DNA of 64,000 nt from Littorina saxatilis (Eukaryota > Mollusca > Gastropoda > Littorinimorpha > Littorinidae). Both the position numbers and the translations under genes were made by a program. The notes beneath the pieces were generated by a model, which saw nothing but the letters and a program-made list of their open reading frames with translations, had not been told where the DNA came from and searched no databases. Positions 33,998-46,100 of this stretch are shown in pieces. The stretch lies in assembly GCF_037325665.1 (NCBI RefSeq), contig NC_090253.1, positions 43,125,732-43,189,731 on the forward strand, written 5' to 3'. How positions within the stretch are numbered: position 1 is the first letter of the stretch; every line of letters starts with the position of its first letter.

Positions 33998-34159
33998 ATG
34001 GCAGCTGTCGTGGAGTTGGTTTGGCTGGTTGTGATGGTTGTGTCTGCCATTTTGGCCACCAGAATAAGTACACAGAAATGGCTTATAGCAGACGCAGTCC
34101 TAGCTTTTCTGTTTGCAGCATGCACGATACCATTCGCGGTAAAGTCGCAGCAGATGCAG
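33998..34159 (+). CDS. Gene 2 exon 1
   Basis: 54 codons from the ATG to GCAG|GTTAGT: two hydrophobic helices with a short basic turn (RISTQKW). No cleavable signal peptide is obvious; the first helix is probably a signal anchor. Confidence 0.8.
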
Positions 34160-37100
34160 GTTAGTAGTCTTGATAGTTTGACACGAATGTCAAGTGTTTG
34201 AATCCGACCACAGGCGGAAGGTATTGTTCACTGGACCACTACTTTCATAGACTAGTCTTTCTATGAAAGTAGTGGTCCAGTGAACGATACCTTCCGCCTG
34301 TTATCCGACTCGGTACTCGGCGAGTTTCGAGCGGCCGGTTCAGCAAGAAAGAAGGCAAGCGATTCACAGAGCGCGGCGCGCTGTGCAGCGCGGCGATTCA
34401 CAGAGCGCGCGGCGTGTTGTGCAGCGCAGCGATTCCCAGAGCGCGGCTATTGCTCTCACCAGCGCAGATTGTTGACGTGCTTTATTTTTGTACATGTATG
34501 ATTATCAGCAACATTTTTAACATTTGATTGCACCTACCTCTATTATATTATCTCAAGTATAGATATAAACGTCCCAGATAAGAGCATAATTGTAAAGTTA
34601 TGATGTTGCGCTATATAAATGCTCATTTATTATTATTATTATTATTATTATAAGTGAATCTATACACCAGTTAACAGTTCCAGCGCTTACATGGAACGAA
34701 GAAGGAACCCGAAAGAGGAGAAAAAACAAACACTCGAAAAAACCGATCTGCTCTGCGTTCAAATCAACCAGAAAAACAAGAGGCGAAGCCTTCAAGGCTC
34801 CCGTAAGAAATCGACAAACAGTAACACAAACTCAATCACTCCGTCACACAGACACACACACACAGTAAGCATATATACTGATATAGACACGGTGCAAGAG
34901 TGGGAGACGCTAGATCAAGATCTGTCTGTCTGTAGCCTACTTACTGGGACACGACTGCCACTGAGATCGACACTGCCCTTTCGACAGCGCTTCCTCGCGC
35001 AGACACTGAAAACACGCTGTGCAGATCAACCTGTAGGAAATCTCCTTTGGTATCTTCTTTATCTATTTTTTTCTGGAGCCGCTACGAAACCGAACAATGT
35101 GAAATCGTCTTCCCAGAATCGGCGAATGCAGCTCGGTTAGAACTGAGAAGTGAATCTATACCACAATCCTTCACGCGATCTGACCTAACCTTGACCCCTG
35201 ACCTGGTCTACATACCACACACAACACAAACCAGTCACCTGTTTTTACCCCCCCAAAACCCACCACCACCCGTTTTCTTTGGATACACACTTTATCTACA
35301 TACGTGCCGACGAAATGTTGATCATTGCTTCAATACTTTGAAGCTGTTGCTTGGATAATAACCCGGTAAAATTAGTATTTCGGTGTTCAGTCAAATGTTA
35401 AAGTTTCTATCACACACGCACGCACAGACAGACAAAAGTTAGCATCGCATAGGCTACAGCCAACAAGAAAAATCGTGTATTTGTGTGCCCGATGTAATCC
35501 TTAGAACCTTTACACTCTTTCTTTGGACACTCAAAAGCAACTTCAGGGCTGCAAGACTACAAAATTGCACTTTCTGCAGACTGAATATATATACGCGTTC
35601 TAATCAACGGGAAAAAAAAACACGAAAAAAACGATCTGCGCATGCGCGAATTCCAAAATGGCTGCTGAAGTGTTAACTGGTGTTACACCGATTAACAGTG
35701 GTTCTGCGGCACTGTACTCGGATACTTGTTTAAAAACGTCATCCCAGTTTAAAAACTCATCTGCTTTCCATATAGTAGAAGCCATTGCAATGACATGTAG
35801 TGATATGACTGCCAAGTATTCAAGGCCGGAACTTAGGCACGTTTTACATCGGCGCAGCGATATATGGTGAACTCAGTTGAAAGAGTGAGACAGAGAGAAT
35901 GGAGCTTTGTTTTTAGTTTTATTCAGTTTTATTTCTCAAATAGATCAGATAGATGTAGCTGTTGTAAACTTTGCAATTGTGAACTGGAAAATGTAACAGC
36001 AGAATACATCGCGCATCGTGAATCGCAGCGCTCCTCGTAGCGCCGCGCGTTGTAAATCGCAACGCTGCACAACGCGCAGCGCGCTGTGAATCCACTTCGA
36101 AGAAAGAAAGCAAACACTTTTGTGTTGTGCGTCTGACATGGCCATTACAGTCGCAGTAAACGCTGTATGGGGTTTTAAAGGGAGGCAAATGCGTTGACAT
36201 CATGAAAAAAAGAAAAAGCCTAGAACTGCTTGTGGCTGGTTTGTAAAAACTTCATGAACAGGTTGTTTTTATGTGGTGGTCCAAGGGAAAGTACTCTGCG
36301 TGATGTCCCCCGTGGGGGCGGAGCATAGGCGCTTGCAACTTGCTGACGGGCGCAGTGGCGTGGTGGTAAGACGTCGGCCTCCTAATCGGGAGGTCGTGAG
36401 TTCGAATCCCGGTCGCTGCCGCCTGGTGGGTTAAGAGTGGAGATTTTTCCGATCTCCCAGGTCAACTTATGTGCAGACCTGCTTGTGACTTTATAACCCC
36501 CTTCGTGTGTACACGCAAGCACAAGACCAAATGCGCACGGAAAAGATCCTGTAATCCATTCGGAGTTTGGTGGGATATGGAAACACGAAAATACCCAGCA
36601 TGCCTACTCAATGAAAGCGGAGTGAGCTGACTATGCTCTCAGAGTATAGTGTGGGGAACCCAAATGGGCAAACGAGCTCACACGTAACCAGAAAAATTCT
36701 GGAACGCTGAAGAAGAAGAAGAAGCTGCTTTTTCATGTTTCATTTTGAATTTCCAGTATCTGATAATTGGTATTGTTACAATTTCCCAGTGAAAGTTTGT
36801 TCTCAAGATGTTACAGTGCTTACAATTTTAGAACACTTTCAAGAATTTGCTTGACAACGAAAGAATCATTATTGAGTCATTGTATAACTATAATTAGTGT
36901 GATGGTCAATGATGAAAAACGATTGTGAGCATGTTATAATAATAAACGAAAATCTGAAATGAGATGGGACTCTTAAAAAGCTGCGAGGTTTACCAGAATA
37001 AATTCCCCGTCCCTACTACTACTAATTATCTTGTGATCCACCCAACACCAGTGACATGATTTGGTGGTGAAAGTCAGGAAAAGGCCTATACTTTATTCTA

Positions 37101-40100
37101 TATCACTGTAAATTCGGCAGAGCTTCAAAAAAAGTTGGGGGTGGGTAGATGTTGTTGCACGCCTTATTGCGGCGGCCTACTATAAACATCTGAAATTGAC
37201 AAAGCTTTTAAATAAAGTTTTATGACATCTTAGCTACACACCTGCAGCTCCAGAACTACTGTCAGAAAACAGATTAATATAGGAGCAATCCCTCAAAATA
37301 ATTTTTACAAGAAAATTTTTAAAAAAACAAGTCGCGCAAGGCGAAATTTATTACTACATTTAGTCAAGCTGTGGAACTCACAGAATGAAACTGAACGTAG
37401 TCCGCCGCGAGTGCAAAACGCAGTGAAAGTGACGAGCCTGTTTGGCGCGGCAGCGGTTGCGCTGTGCTTCATAGCACGCTTTACTGTACCTCTCTTCGTT
37501 TTAACTTTCTGAGCGTGTTTTTAATCCAAACATATCATATCTATATGTTTTTGGAATCAGGAACCGACAAGGAATAAGATGAAATAGTTTTTAAATCGAT
37601 TTCGGAAATTTAATTTTGATCATAATTTTTATATTTTTAATTTTCAGAGATTGTTTTTAATCCAAATATAACATATGTATATATGTTTTTGGAATCAGAA
37701 AATGACGAAGAATAAGATGAAATTGTTTTTAGATCGTTTAATAAAAAAATAATTTTAATTACAAGTTTCCGATTTTTAATGACCAAACTCACTCATTAGT
37801 TTTTAAGCCACCAAGCTGAAATGCAATACCAAACCCCGGCCTTCGTCGAAGATTGCTTTGCCAAAATTTCAATCAATTTAATTGAAAAATGAGGGTGTGA
37901 CAGTGCCGCCTCAACTTTTACAAAAAGCCGGATATGATGTCATCAAAGGTATTTATCGAAAAAAGGAAAAAAACGTCCGGGGATATCATACCCAGGAACT
38001 CTCATGTCAAATTTCATAAAGATCGGCCCAGTAGTTTAGTCTGAATCGCTCTACACACACGCACACACATACACCACACCCTCGTCTCGATTCCCCCCCT
38101 ACGTTAAAACATTTAGTCAAAACTTGACTAAATGTAAAAAAGTCACACAGTGGTTATCAATATTATGTGTTTGTGTTGCAGACAAGTGGCATACCAATTG
38201 ATGCAGCCCATGGTTACCTGTGTAACGTCTACATCTGCTACTGCCTCATGCCAGCCATTGCCTTCCTTCTGTTGAAAGACTCCAAGGACCCGACATGCAC
38301 CACGGCCCTGCTGCTGTCGCGAACTGTGGTATACATTCAAGATATTGTGTCGTTTATATATATACTAGCAGTCAGGCCCGGCTTCGCCCGGGTGTTTCTG
38401 CTCTCCCCTCTCTCAGAAACCTCTCGAATCTTATTCCAATGTGGATAAGAAAAATGACAGTGTGAGCTCATACATTTGGATGTATAGGCAAGGCAAGTTT
38501 CTATTTGGTTCAACGTGTTCTTCGTGATTTGTTTACCCCTTCTCACACCCACTGTAGTTACCGTCTGATCAAAGCACGCATACCTCATGAGTGAGCGCGT
38601 CATACCTTTTTGAACAGGGGAGAGAAATCTGTAAATTCTCGTGATCTTTCACTGAGGCGATCGTTTCGTAAACATTATTCGCGATGATCTGGAAGGCAGG
38701 GAGGGGGAGCAGGGTTAGTGTGTGTGTGTGGGGGGGGGGGGGGGGGGGGGGGGGGGGGGCGGCGGGATGATAGCGGGCGGGGGGTAACCCTTGAGAATGA
38801 CACAGTATACTGGTTTGATGAGAGTTACCTCCCTTCCGTGGGTGACAAAGCATGACTTACCTCCCTTGCACTATATAGACTGTATTGATAGATGGGGAGG
38901 ATAATTATCCGAGGAAGGAAACAATGTCTGGAGAAACTAAAACCCAGGTGCACATTTGTGGGTCCAGGGCAGTGTGCATGCAAAATATCTTGTGCTTATC
39001 TTTTGCCATCTCTGAGGTATGGCGACCACAGACAGACACACACACACAGACAGACAGACACTCTCTTTTATTTATATGTACTAGCAGTTAAGCCCGGCTT
39101 CGCCCGGGAGTAAGCGGAGCCCTGTAGCAATTTAAGACGCTCGCTATCCCATTATCATTAGCTTTACCTCCTTTGTTTGGATACAAAAAAAGAGTTATCT
39201 CCCTTACCTTCTAGAAATTTCCGGAACTGTCCAGTTAATTTTTCATTCTTCATTTCTTCCCCTCATAGGAGCAATAGCGAGTCTCTAATATCACTGGCAT
39301 GATGTGCTTGCTACAGGTGAACAGTAGGCACTGAACTGGTCTTGCACCATATAGGCTGTATTCAATAAATGGGAGGTCCATAATCTGAAAAAGGAAACAA
39401 TGAATCAAGAAACTAAAACCCAGGTGCACATCTGCGGCACCTAGGGAGTGTACGTGCACACTATCTTGTTCCTGCCTCTTGCCATCTCAGAGGTATGCCG
39501 ACCACAGACAAAAAAGAGTTATCTCCCTTACCTTCTAGAAATTTCCGGAACTGTCCAGTTAATTTTTCATTCTTCATTTCTTCCCCTCACAGGAGCAATA
39601 GCGAGTCTCTAATATCACTGGCATGATGTGCTTGCTACAGGTGAACAGTAGGCACTGAACTGGTCTTGCACCATATAGGCTGTATTCAATAAATGGGAGG
39701 TCCATAATCTGAGAAAGGAAACAATGAATCAAGAAACTAAAACCCAGGTGCACATCTGCGGCACCTAGGGAGTGTACGTGCACACTATCTTGTTCCTGCC
39801 TCTTGCCATCTCAGAGGTATGGCGACCACAGACAGACACACACACACACACACAGACAGACAGACACTCTCTTTTATTTATATGTATAGATAATATATAG
39901 ATAGGGGTACCCCATATTTTAAAGACATGATTTTCTTAAAGAAATGTAGGTCTGAAAAGGGGGGTACCCCAATATATTTATATGACATAATGACTGGCGC
40001 TTTTGAGTTCTTCAATTTTAGTTCTTAGCTTGCATCCATGTACATAATTAATCCAATTGGCTGTAGTATGTCAATACGTTTGCTTACAGCTACAGTACTT

Positions 40101-43100
40101 TTATGGATAAGGAGTGTGCTGAATATTGTGAATCTAGTAATAAGAGGAAAATGTTTATGTTCTCTATCACTGTTCGTTGTAAGTTTATGTAACCCTGGTA
40201 CTCCTTACAATGTGGATGCCATGTTCTTTTTTTGCAGGGAGCTGGCCTTGCAACACTGATCATCACGTTCGGACATTTTTATGCTGGCATCTTCAATCCC
40301 ATGGTAAGGCCCTAAGGGTGTGATTTTTCTCTCTCCTCAAAACTTTTCTTTTGAAACATATTTAATAACCAATTTTTTTGCTTTCAGATAAGCTAATAAG
40401 CTCAGGGATGGCCAAATCTCACAATTGTAACATACCACATTTGATCTACAGTGTTTAGATGGCTTTAAAATCCGATATTACAACCAAAAGGGTCGCATTT
40501 GATCAGAATTTTCATTGGCCAGCCGGGCGAGTTGCCAGGCGGTTTCTACTAGCCCAGCGGATTTTTTACTCGCCCCTGTGACCGGGCGGACGATTTGGCC
40601 ATCCCTGTAAGCTTTATATGCAGGTTTTATTTTGGGCACTGTGATAGGTACTGCAAGTACAATTTAGATACGCTAGGAAGCGTTAGGTTCTTGTGTGTGC
40701 ATCAAGTTGGCAGAGGTTGTGTGCTGGTGTACCAGAGGTTGTGTGGTGGTGTACCAGAGGTTGTGTGCTGGTGTACCAGAGGTTGTGTGCTGGTGTACCA
40801 GAGGTTGTGTGCTGGTGTACCAGAGGTTGTGTGCTGGTGTACCAGAGGTTGTGTGCTGGTGTACCAGAGGTTGTGTGCTGGTGTACCAGAGGTTTTCGTG
40901 TGGTAAATGGATGTATGAACGGTGATTCATACATGTATGCATTAATCATTTCATCGTTTCAATTTTATCATCATACCCAATTATGTCAAATCATTAATTG
41001 ATTAATTCTGTCTTCATAATTATATCAAAATAAAATCGCAACGTTTGTTCACAAATTTAGGCATGTCTCGTACAGACAAACTCAGAATCTCTGTAAGTTT
41101 GTCTCCATTTTAAGTTTTAAGACTACCTCCTTTTTAAGACCTCCTTTTTCAGATTTTTTTAAGTTTCAAAAGGGAGCTTCTTCTGTGTCTAAACTAAGAG
41201 ACTATGCACTCTTTGTTAATCACAAAGGTATATTTTGAATTAAGTAGGAAAATTCTTCCGCTTTCAGCACCTGTACTACGGAGTGTTCGGCAATGCAGCT
41301 TGGGCAGGTGTGAGTGGGTTTCACCTGTATCTGGGGGGAAAAGCTAACAGACGAGGCGTCGCTTCCAAGGTTGACCTGTTTCTCCAAGTTGACATCGCTT
41401 TTGCACTCTGCTACGCCATCCCTGACCTACTTATTCCTGATGTCATTCTCTCCTTGTGTGGGGTAAGCTACATTTCTTTCACGAGATAAAACTTCAATCA
41501 GAACTTCAGCGGGCACAGTGGCCTTTTGTGGATAAGATAAGAGATCGGCCTCTTGATCGGAAGGTCATGAGTTCAAATCCCGGCCGCTTCCGCCTGGTGG
41601 GTTAAGGATGGAGATTTTTCCAATCTCCCAGGTCAATGCAATTGCAGACCTGCTAGTGCCTTATCCCCCTTCGTGTGTACACTCAAGCACAAGACCAAGC
41701 GCGCACGGAAAAGATCCTGTAATCCATGTTAGAGTTCGGTGGGTTAAAGAAACACGAAAATACCAAACATGCAGCCTCCGAAAGCGGCGTATGGCTGCCT
41801 GAATGGCGGGTTATACACGTAAAACCCCACTCGTGCAAAAAACATGAGTGTATGTGGGAGTTTCAGCCCATGAACGCAGAAGAAGAAGAACTAAGCAGGC
41901 ATGGGAATTCATTTGAAGAAAATTGTATGAAAACTAAGGGTGCTTCGGGGGCATGCTACCCTGGAATTGTTTTGAAATCTAGATTAAAATCTGTGCAATC
42001 TGGCGCATTCTGGGAGTATGTTTCTTGAATTTTACTCAGCAAAAAACCTGACCAAATTTAATACGTTTTGTATTGTCAGTAACCAACGATCATTTTAATC
42101 CTTTAACTGAATTCACCTGCGTTCAATATTATGATCGCCCGCTTTGTGTTCGCCACTTGTAGGCTCTTTCAAACTCTTGCAAAAGTGACTCATGCGGGCG
42201 GAATCTCACTGAATGAAGGGACAGTTTTATGGAGGACATTGGTCATACGAGGCAGATTGTCTTTTTCGATTTTTTTTTTCTCGGAAGAGGAATGTTTTTC
42301 TCTCTGAAATGTGTAGCTTTTCTCGGAAATCCTCAGATCAGAGGAGAATTCCCATGCCTGCCAAGTCAGACGGGTCAGCCTCCTGTGTGGAAGGTTTGGT
42401 GTTCAAATTCCATTGCGCCTGATAGGTTAAGGGTGGAGATTTTCCCCATCTTCCTGGTTGTCTTTTGTGCAGACTTGCTAGTGCCTTATCCCTCCCTCCG
42501 TGTGTACACGTAGGCAGAGACCAAGTATGCACAGTAAATATCCTGTAATGCCCCCCCCAAAAAAGGTCTGTTTACGGTAACCCGACCGACCCTAGTTTTT
42601 AGGCCCGACCCTAATCTTTTTTTTGGATCGTCTGAAATAAACACCGCATCCAAAATAGAGCTGTTTGCGCTCAAACAGCAGACGACAGAAGTGAGGTAAG
42701 CTCAAAGTACTGTTTATAGTTATGTTGGGCAAAAACAGGGATTGATGAGAAGAAATGAACTGTGAAACGTCATAGAGAGGGGAGAAAAAAAAAATTTAAC
42801 AAAAAAAAAATGGAAAAAAAAAGAAGAAAAAAAATCGACCTACCGACCCTATTTTTTCACCCTATGTTACTGTAAACAGACCTTTTTTTTTTTTGTTGGC
42901 CTAATCCATGTCATTGTTTCGTGGGTTAAGAAACAGGAAAACACCCAGCACACATCCCCTGGAAAAAACAGTCATACAGGTGTGAGAAAAAACAACACCA
43001 CCACAAAAAACACTTGTGTTCATGACAGTGGCAGCTTTTCTTTCTTTATTTGGTGTTTAACGTCGTTTTCAACCATTCAAGGTTATATCGCGACGGGGAA

Positions 43101-46100
43101 AGGGGGGAGATGGGATAGAGCCACTTGTCAATTGTTTCTTGTTCACAAAAGCACTAATCAAAAATTTGCTCCAGGGGCTTGCAACGTAGTACAATATATG
43201 ACCTTACTGGGAGAATGCAAGTTTCCAGTACAAAGGACTTAACATTTCTTACATACTGCTTGACTAAAATCTGTACAAAAATGGACTATATTCTATACAA
43301 GAAACACTTAACAAGGGTAAAAGGAGAAACAGAATCCGTTAGTCGCCTCTTACGACATGCTGGGGAGCATCGGGTAAATTCTTCCCCCTAATTCGCGGGG
43401 GGGACAGTGGCAGCTCATGAATGCAGAAGAAGAAGGGGGAGAACCAAGTGAGACAGGGTATACAGGGGTCGACACTAACTTATTTGGCCTGGGGCCACAC
43501 TGGCCCCAGAGATGGAAATTGCTGGGGCGGAAAACAAAAATCTGGGGCCCACTCTCAGTATTCACGTGCGGCAATGCATTGTCTGTTTTTCTTCATCGTA
43601 CACATTCTTTCAACCATTTGACATTGAAATTACGACAGCGCTTCGCGCTTTTGGCTGCATCGGTCTCCTTTTTTCGTTTCTCTCCACCCTGTTCTTCATC
43701 TTCATTTCCATGGTTTTTTTACACCAGGGATATGTTCATAATGTTGCCTCATTTTGCGTTTGGCATTTGAAGGCGATACTTATCTCTCACGCTAGAGAGC
43801 GCAATCTGGGAGTTATTTCCCTTGCGGCATTGTCCTTCGACGATTTCAATGGTTTTTTTTTCTTGACTGCGGCATTGATCGTAACGTAACGCAAATTTCA
43901 GTGACGACTTTGACTGGCGATTTTTAGTGATTGGCTCTGGCATTAGAATTTTCGGTTTGTCATTGTTGGAATTTATCCTGGGGCGGAGTGGGCCCCAAAG
44001 CTTCGGCAATGTTTGGGGCGGAACACAAAACTCTGGGGCGTTCCGCCCCCCGCCCCTGCTAGTGTCGAACCCTGGTATAAGACAAAGGGACATAATAAGC
44101 GCTCTAATTTAGTCACAGATTCACATAGGTGTCCCCCCCCCCGCGGGTTAGGGGGAAGAATTTACCCGATGCTCCCCAGCATGTTGTAAGAGGCGACTAA
44201 CGGATTCTGTTTCTCTTTTTACCCTTGTTAAGTGTTTCTTGTATAGATTTGTAAAGATTTTAGTCAAGCAGTATGTAAGAAATGTTAAGTCCTTTGTACT
44301 GGAAACTTGCATTCTCCCAGTAAGGTAATATATTGTACTACGTTGCAAGCCCCTGGAGCAAATTTTTGATTAGTGCTTTTGTGAACAAGAAACAATTGAC
44401 AAGTGGCTCTATCCCATCTCCCCCCTTTCCCCGTCGCGATATAACCTTCGTGGTTGAAAACAACGTTAAACACCAAATAAAGAAAGAAAGAACATAGGTG
44501 TCAGCCATAAAATTAATTTTTTAAAAATAATTAAATCCCACTTGGCACAGAAAGCAGCCAGGCTGTAGACGTTTGATATGTGTCAAATTTGAAGGGTGCT
44601 GTTATCCCATGATCCCAGGTCTGTGATGGTGAATATGTGTCAAAGTTGAAGGGTTTACTTTCTTTTACTTTATTTGGTGTTTAACGTCGTTTTCAACCAC
44701 GAAGGTTATATCGCGACGAGGGAAAGGGGGGAGATGGGATAGGGGAAAGGGGGGAGATGGGATAGAGCCACTTGTTAAGTGTTTCTTGTTCACAAAAGCA
44801 CTAATCAAAAAATTGCTCCAGGGGCTTGCAACGTAGTACAATATATGACCTTACTGGGAGAATGCAAGTTTCCAGTACAAAGGACTAAACATTTCTTACA
44901 TACTGCTTGACTAAAATCTTTACAAACATTGACTATATTCTATACAAGAACCACTTAACAAGGGTAAAAGGAGAAACAGAATCCGTTAGTCGCCTCTTAC
45001 GACATGCGGGGTGCAGAGAAATAAGGATGTGGAAAAGAAGACTTTTGGTAAGTGAAATAAAGGTGATGGATCCAGTCAGGTAGAAATAAGACAACAAGAA
45101 AAGAATTGGAAAACTGCAGGGAATAGTAGGGAGAGTTTTCTTGGAAGGAAATATAGGTGAAAGGACTGGTAAGGCAGAAATAAGACAAAAGAAGAGAAGT
45201 AAAGGGGTGGGGTAGCTCTGTTTAAACGCTCCCGCCGCGTGAAGGCGACCCCATGGGAGCAGTTGAAGGGTGCTGTTATCCCATGATCCCAGGTCTGTGA
45301 TGGTGAATATGTGTCAAAGTTGAAGGGTGCTGTTATCCCATGATCCCAGGTCTGTGATGGTGAATATGTGTCAAAGTTGAAGGGTGCTGTTATCCCATGA
45401 TCCCAGGTCTGTGATGGTGAATATGATTGTTTACATGAGACAGATGAACGTGGTATCTTGTATTATATTCATGGGTGGGATTCTTCCGGTATGTATGCCG
45501 GAAATCCGGATTCGATTATGGCCTCTTTTGTTTCTCTCTCTTTTGTTTTGTTTTTTTGTTTTTTTTGTTCGGTTGAGGTTCAGGATTCATGACAGTTTTC
45601 AGTCCCACCCTTGTATATATTGCTGATACAAAGTCGCCCAGACAAACTTCGTTCTAGGAAATTCTTGTTCAGTTCCTGGAAGACATGCAAAAGTAGTGAC
45701 TGAATTTTAACATCACACCATTATTGGCATTATGAAGTCTCAAACTTTTTTCGCTTGGGAGGTCAGAGATCCCCCTTTATAAGAGGGGGTCAAGAAGAGC
45801 CGTCTTGGTTTCTTTATTCGGTGTGGTTTGTCATTAGCAAGATCTAGATGTGGCACTTTTCAGCACGTGTACGGGAACGTGTACGAGTAACGTCATCAAA
45901 TCTAGTTTTTACATCTCGCGTTTGTCAAGTCAAGTCAAGTCAAGTCAAGTATTTTATTGTTTTGGGCCCAGAGGGCTTTGAAACAAAGATATAACTTTAA
46001 CAAAAAAAGGTAACAAATCAGACAGTTAATATATGTATACAAATTGAGCGGACAAATACAACAATACTATACGACCAAATTAAATTGGCAATATACACTT

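Larger units (their letters stand above)
34350..36110. repeat. GC-rich inverted repeats flanking 1.5 kb
   Basis: gcgattcacagagcgcggcg, duplicated at 34359-34450, is matched in inverse orientation by cgcgcagcgcgctgtgaatc at about 36078-36097 and related pieces. A compound foldback whose ends I cannot fix. Confidence 0.45.
42363..43434 (+). mobile_element. SINE split by two later insertions
   Basis: Pieces 42363-42549, 42902-43035 and 43403-43434 read as one main-family SINE (tggtgttcaaattcc..cctgtaat, taatccatgtca..acagtggcagc, tcatgaatgcagaagaag). A family D element and an AAAG-tailed retroposon interrupt it. Confidence 0.75.

Noticed and set aside
40595-41001. Repetitive proteins such as VYQRLCAGVPEV
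   Set aside because: A 22-bp minisatellite read in all frames; no start context and it lies in an intron.
43417-43889. Plus-strand frame with hydrophobic stretch (125 codons)
   Set aside because: Lies inside a non-coding hAT-like element and has no splice or family support.
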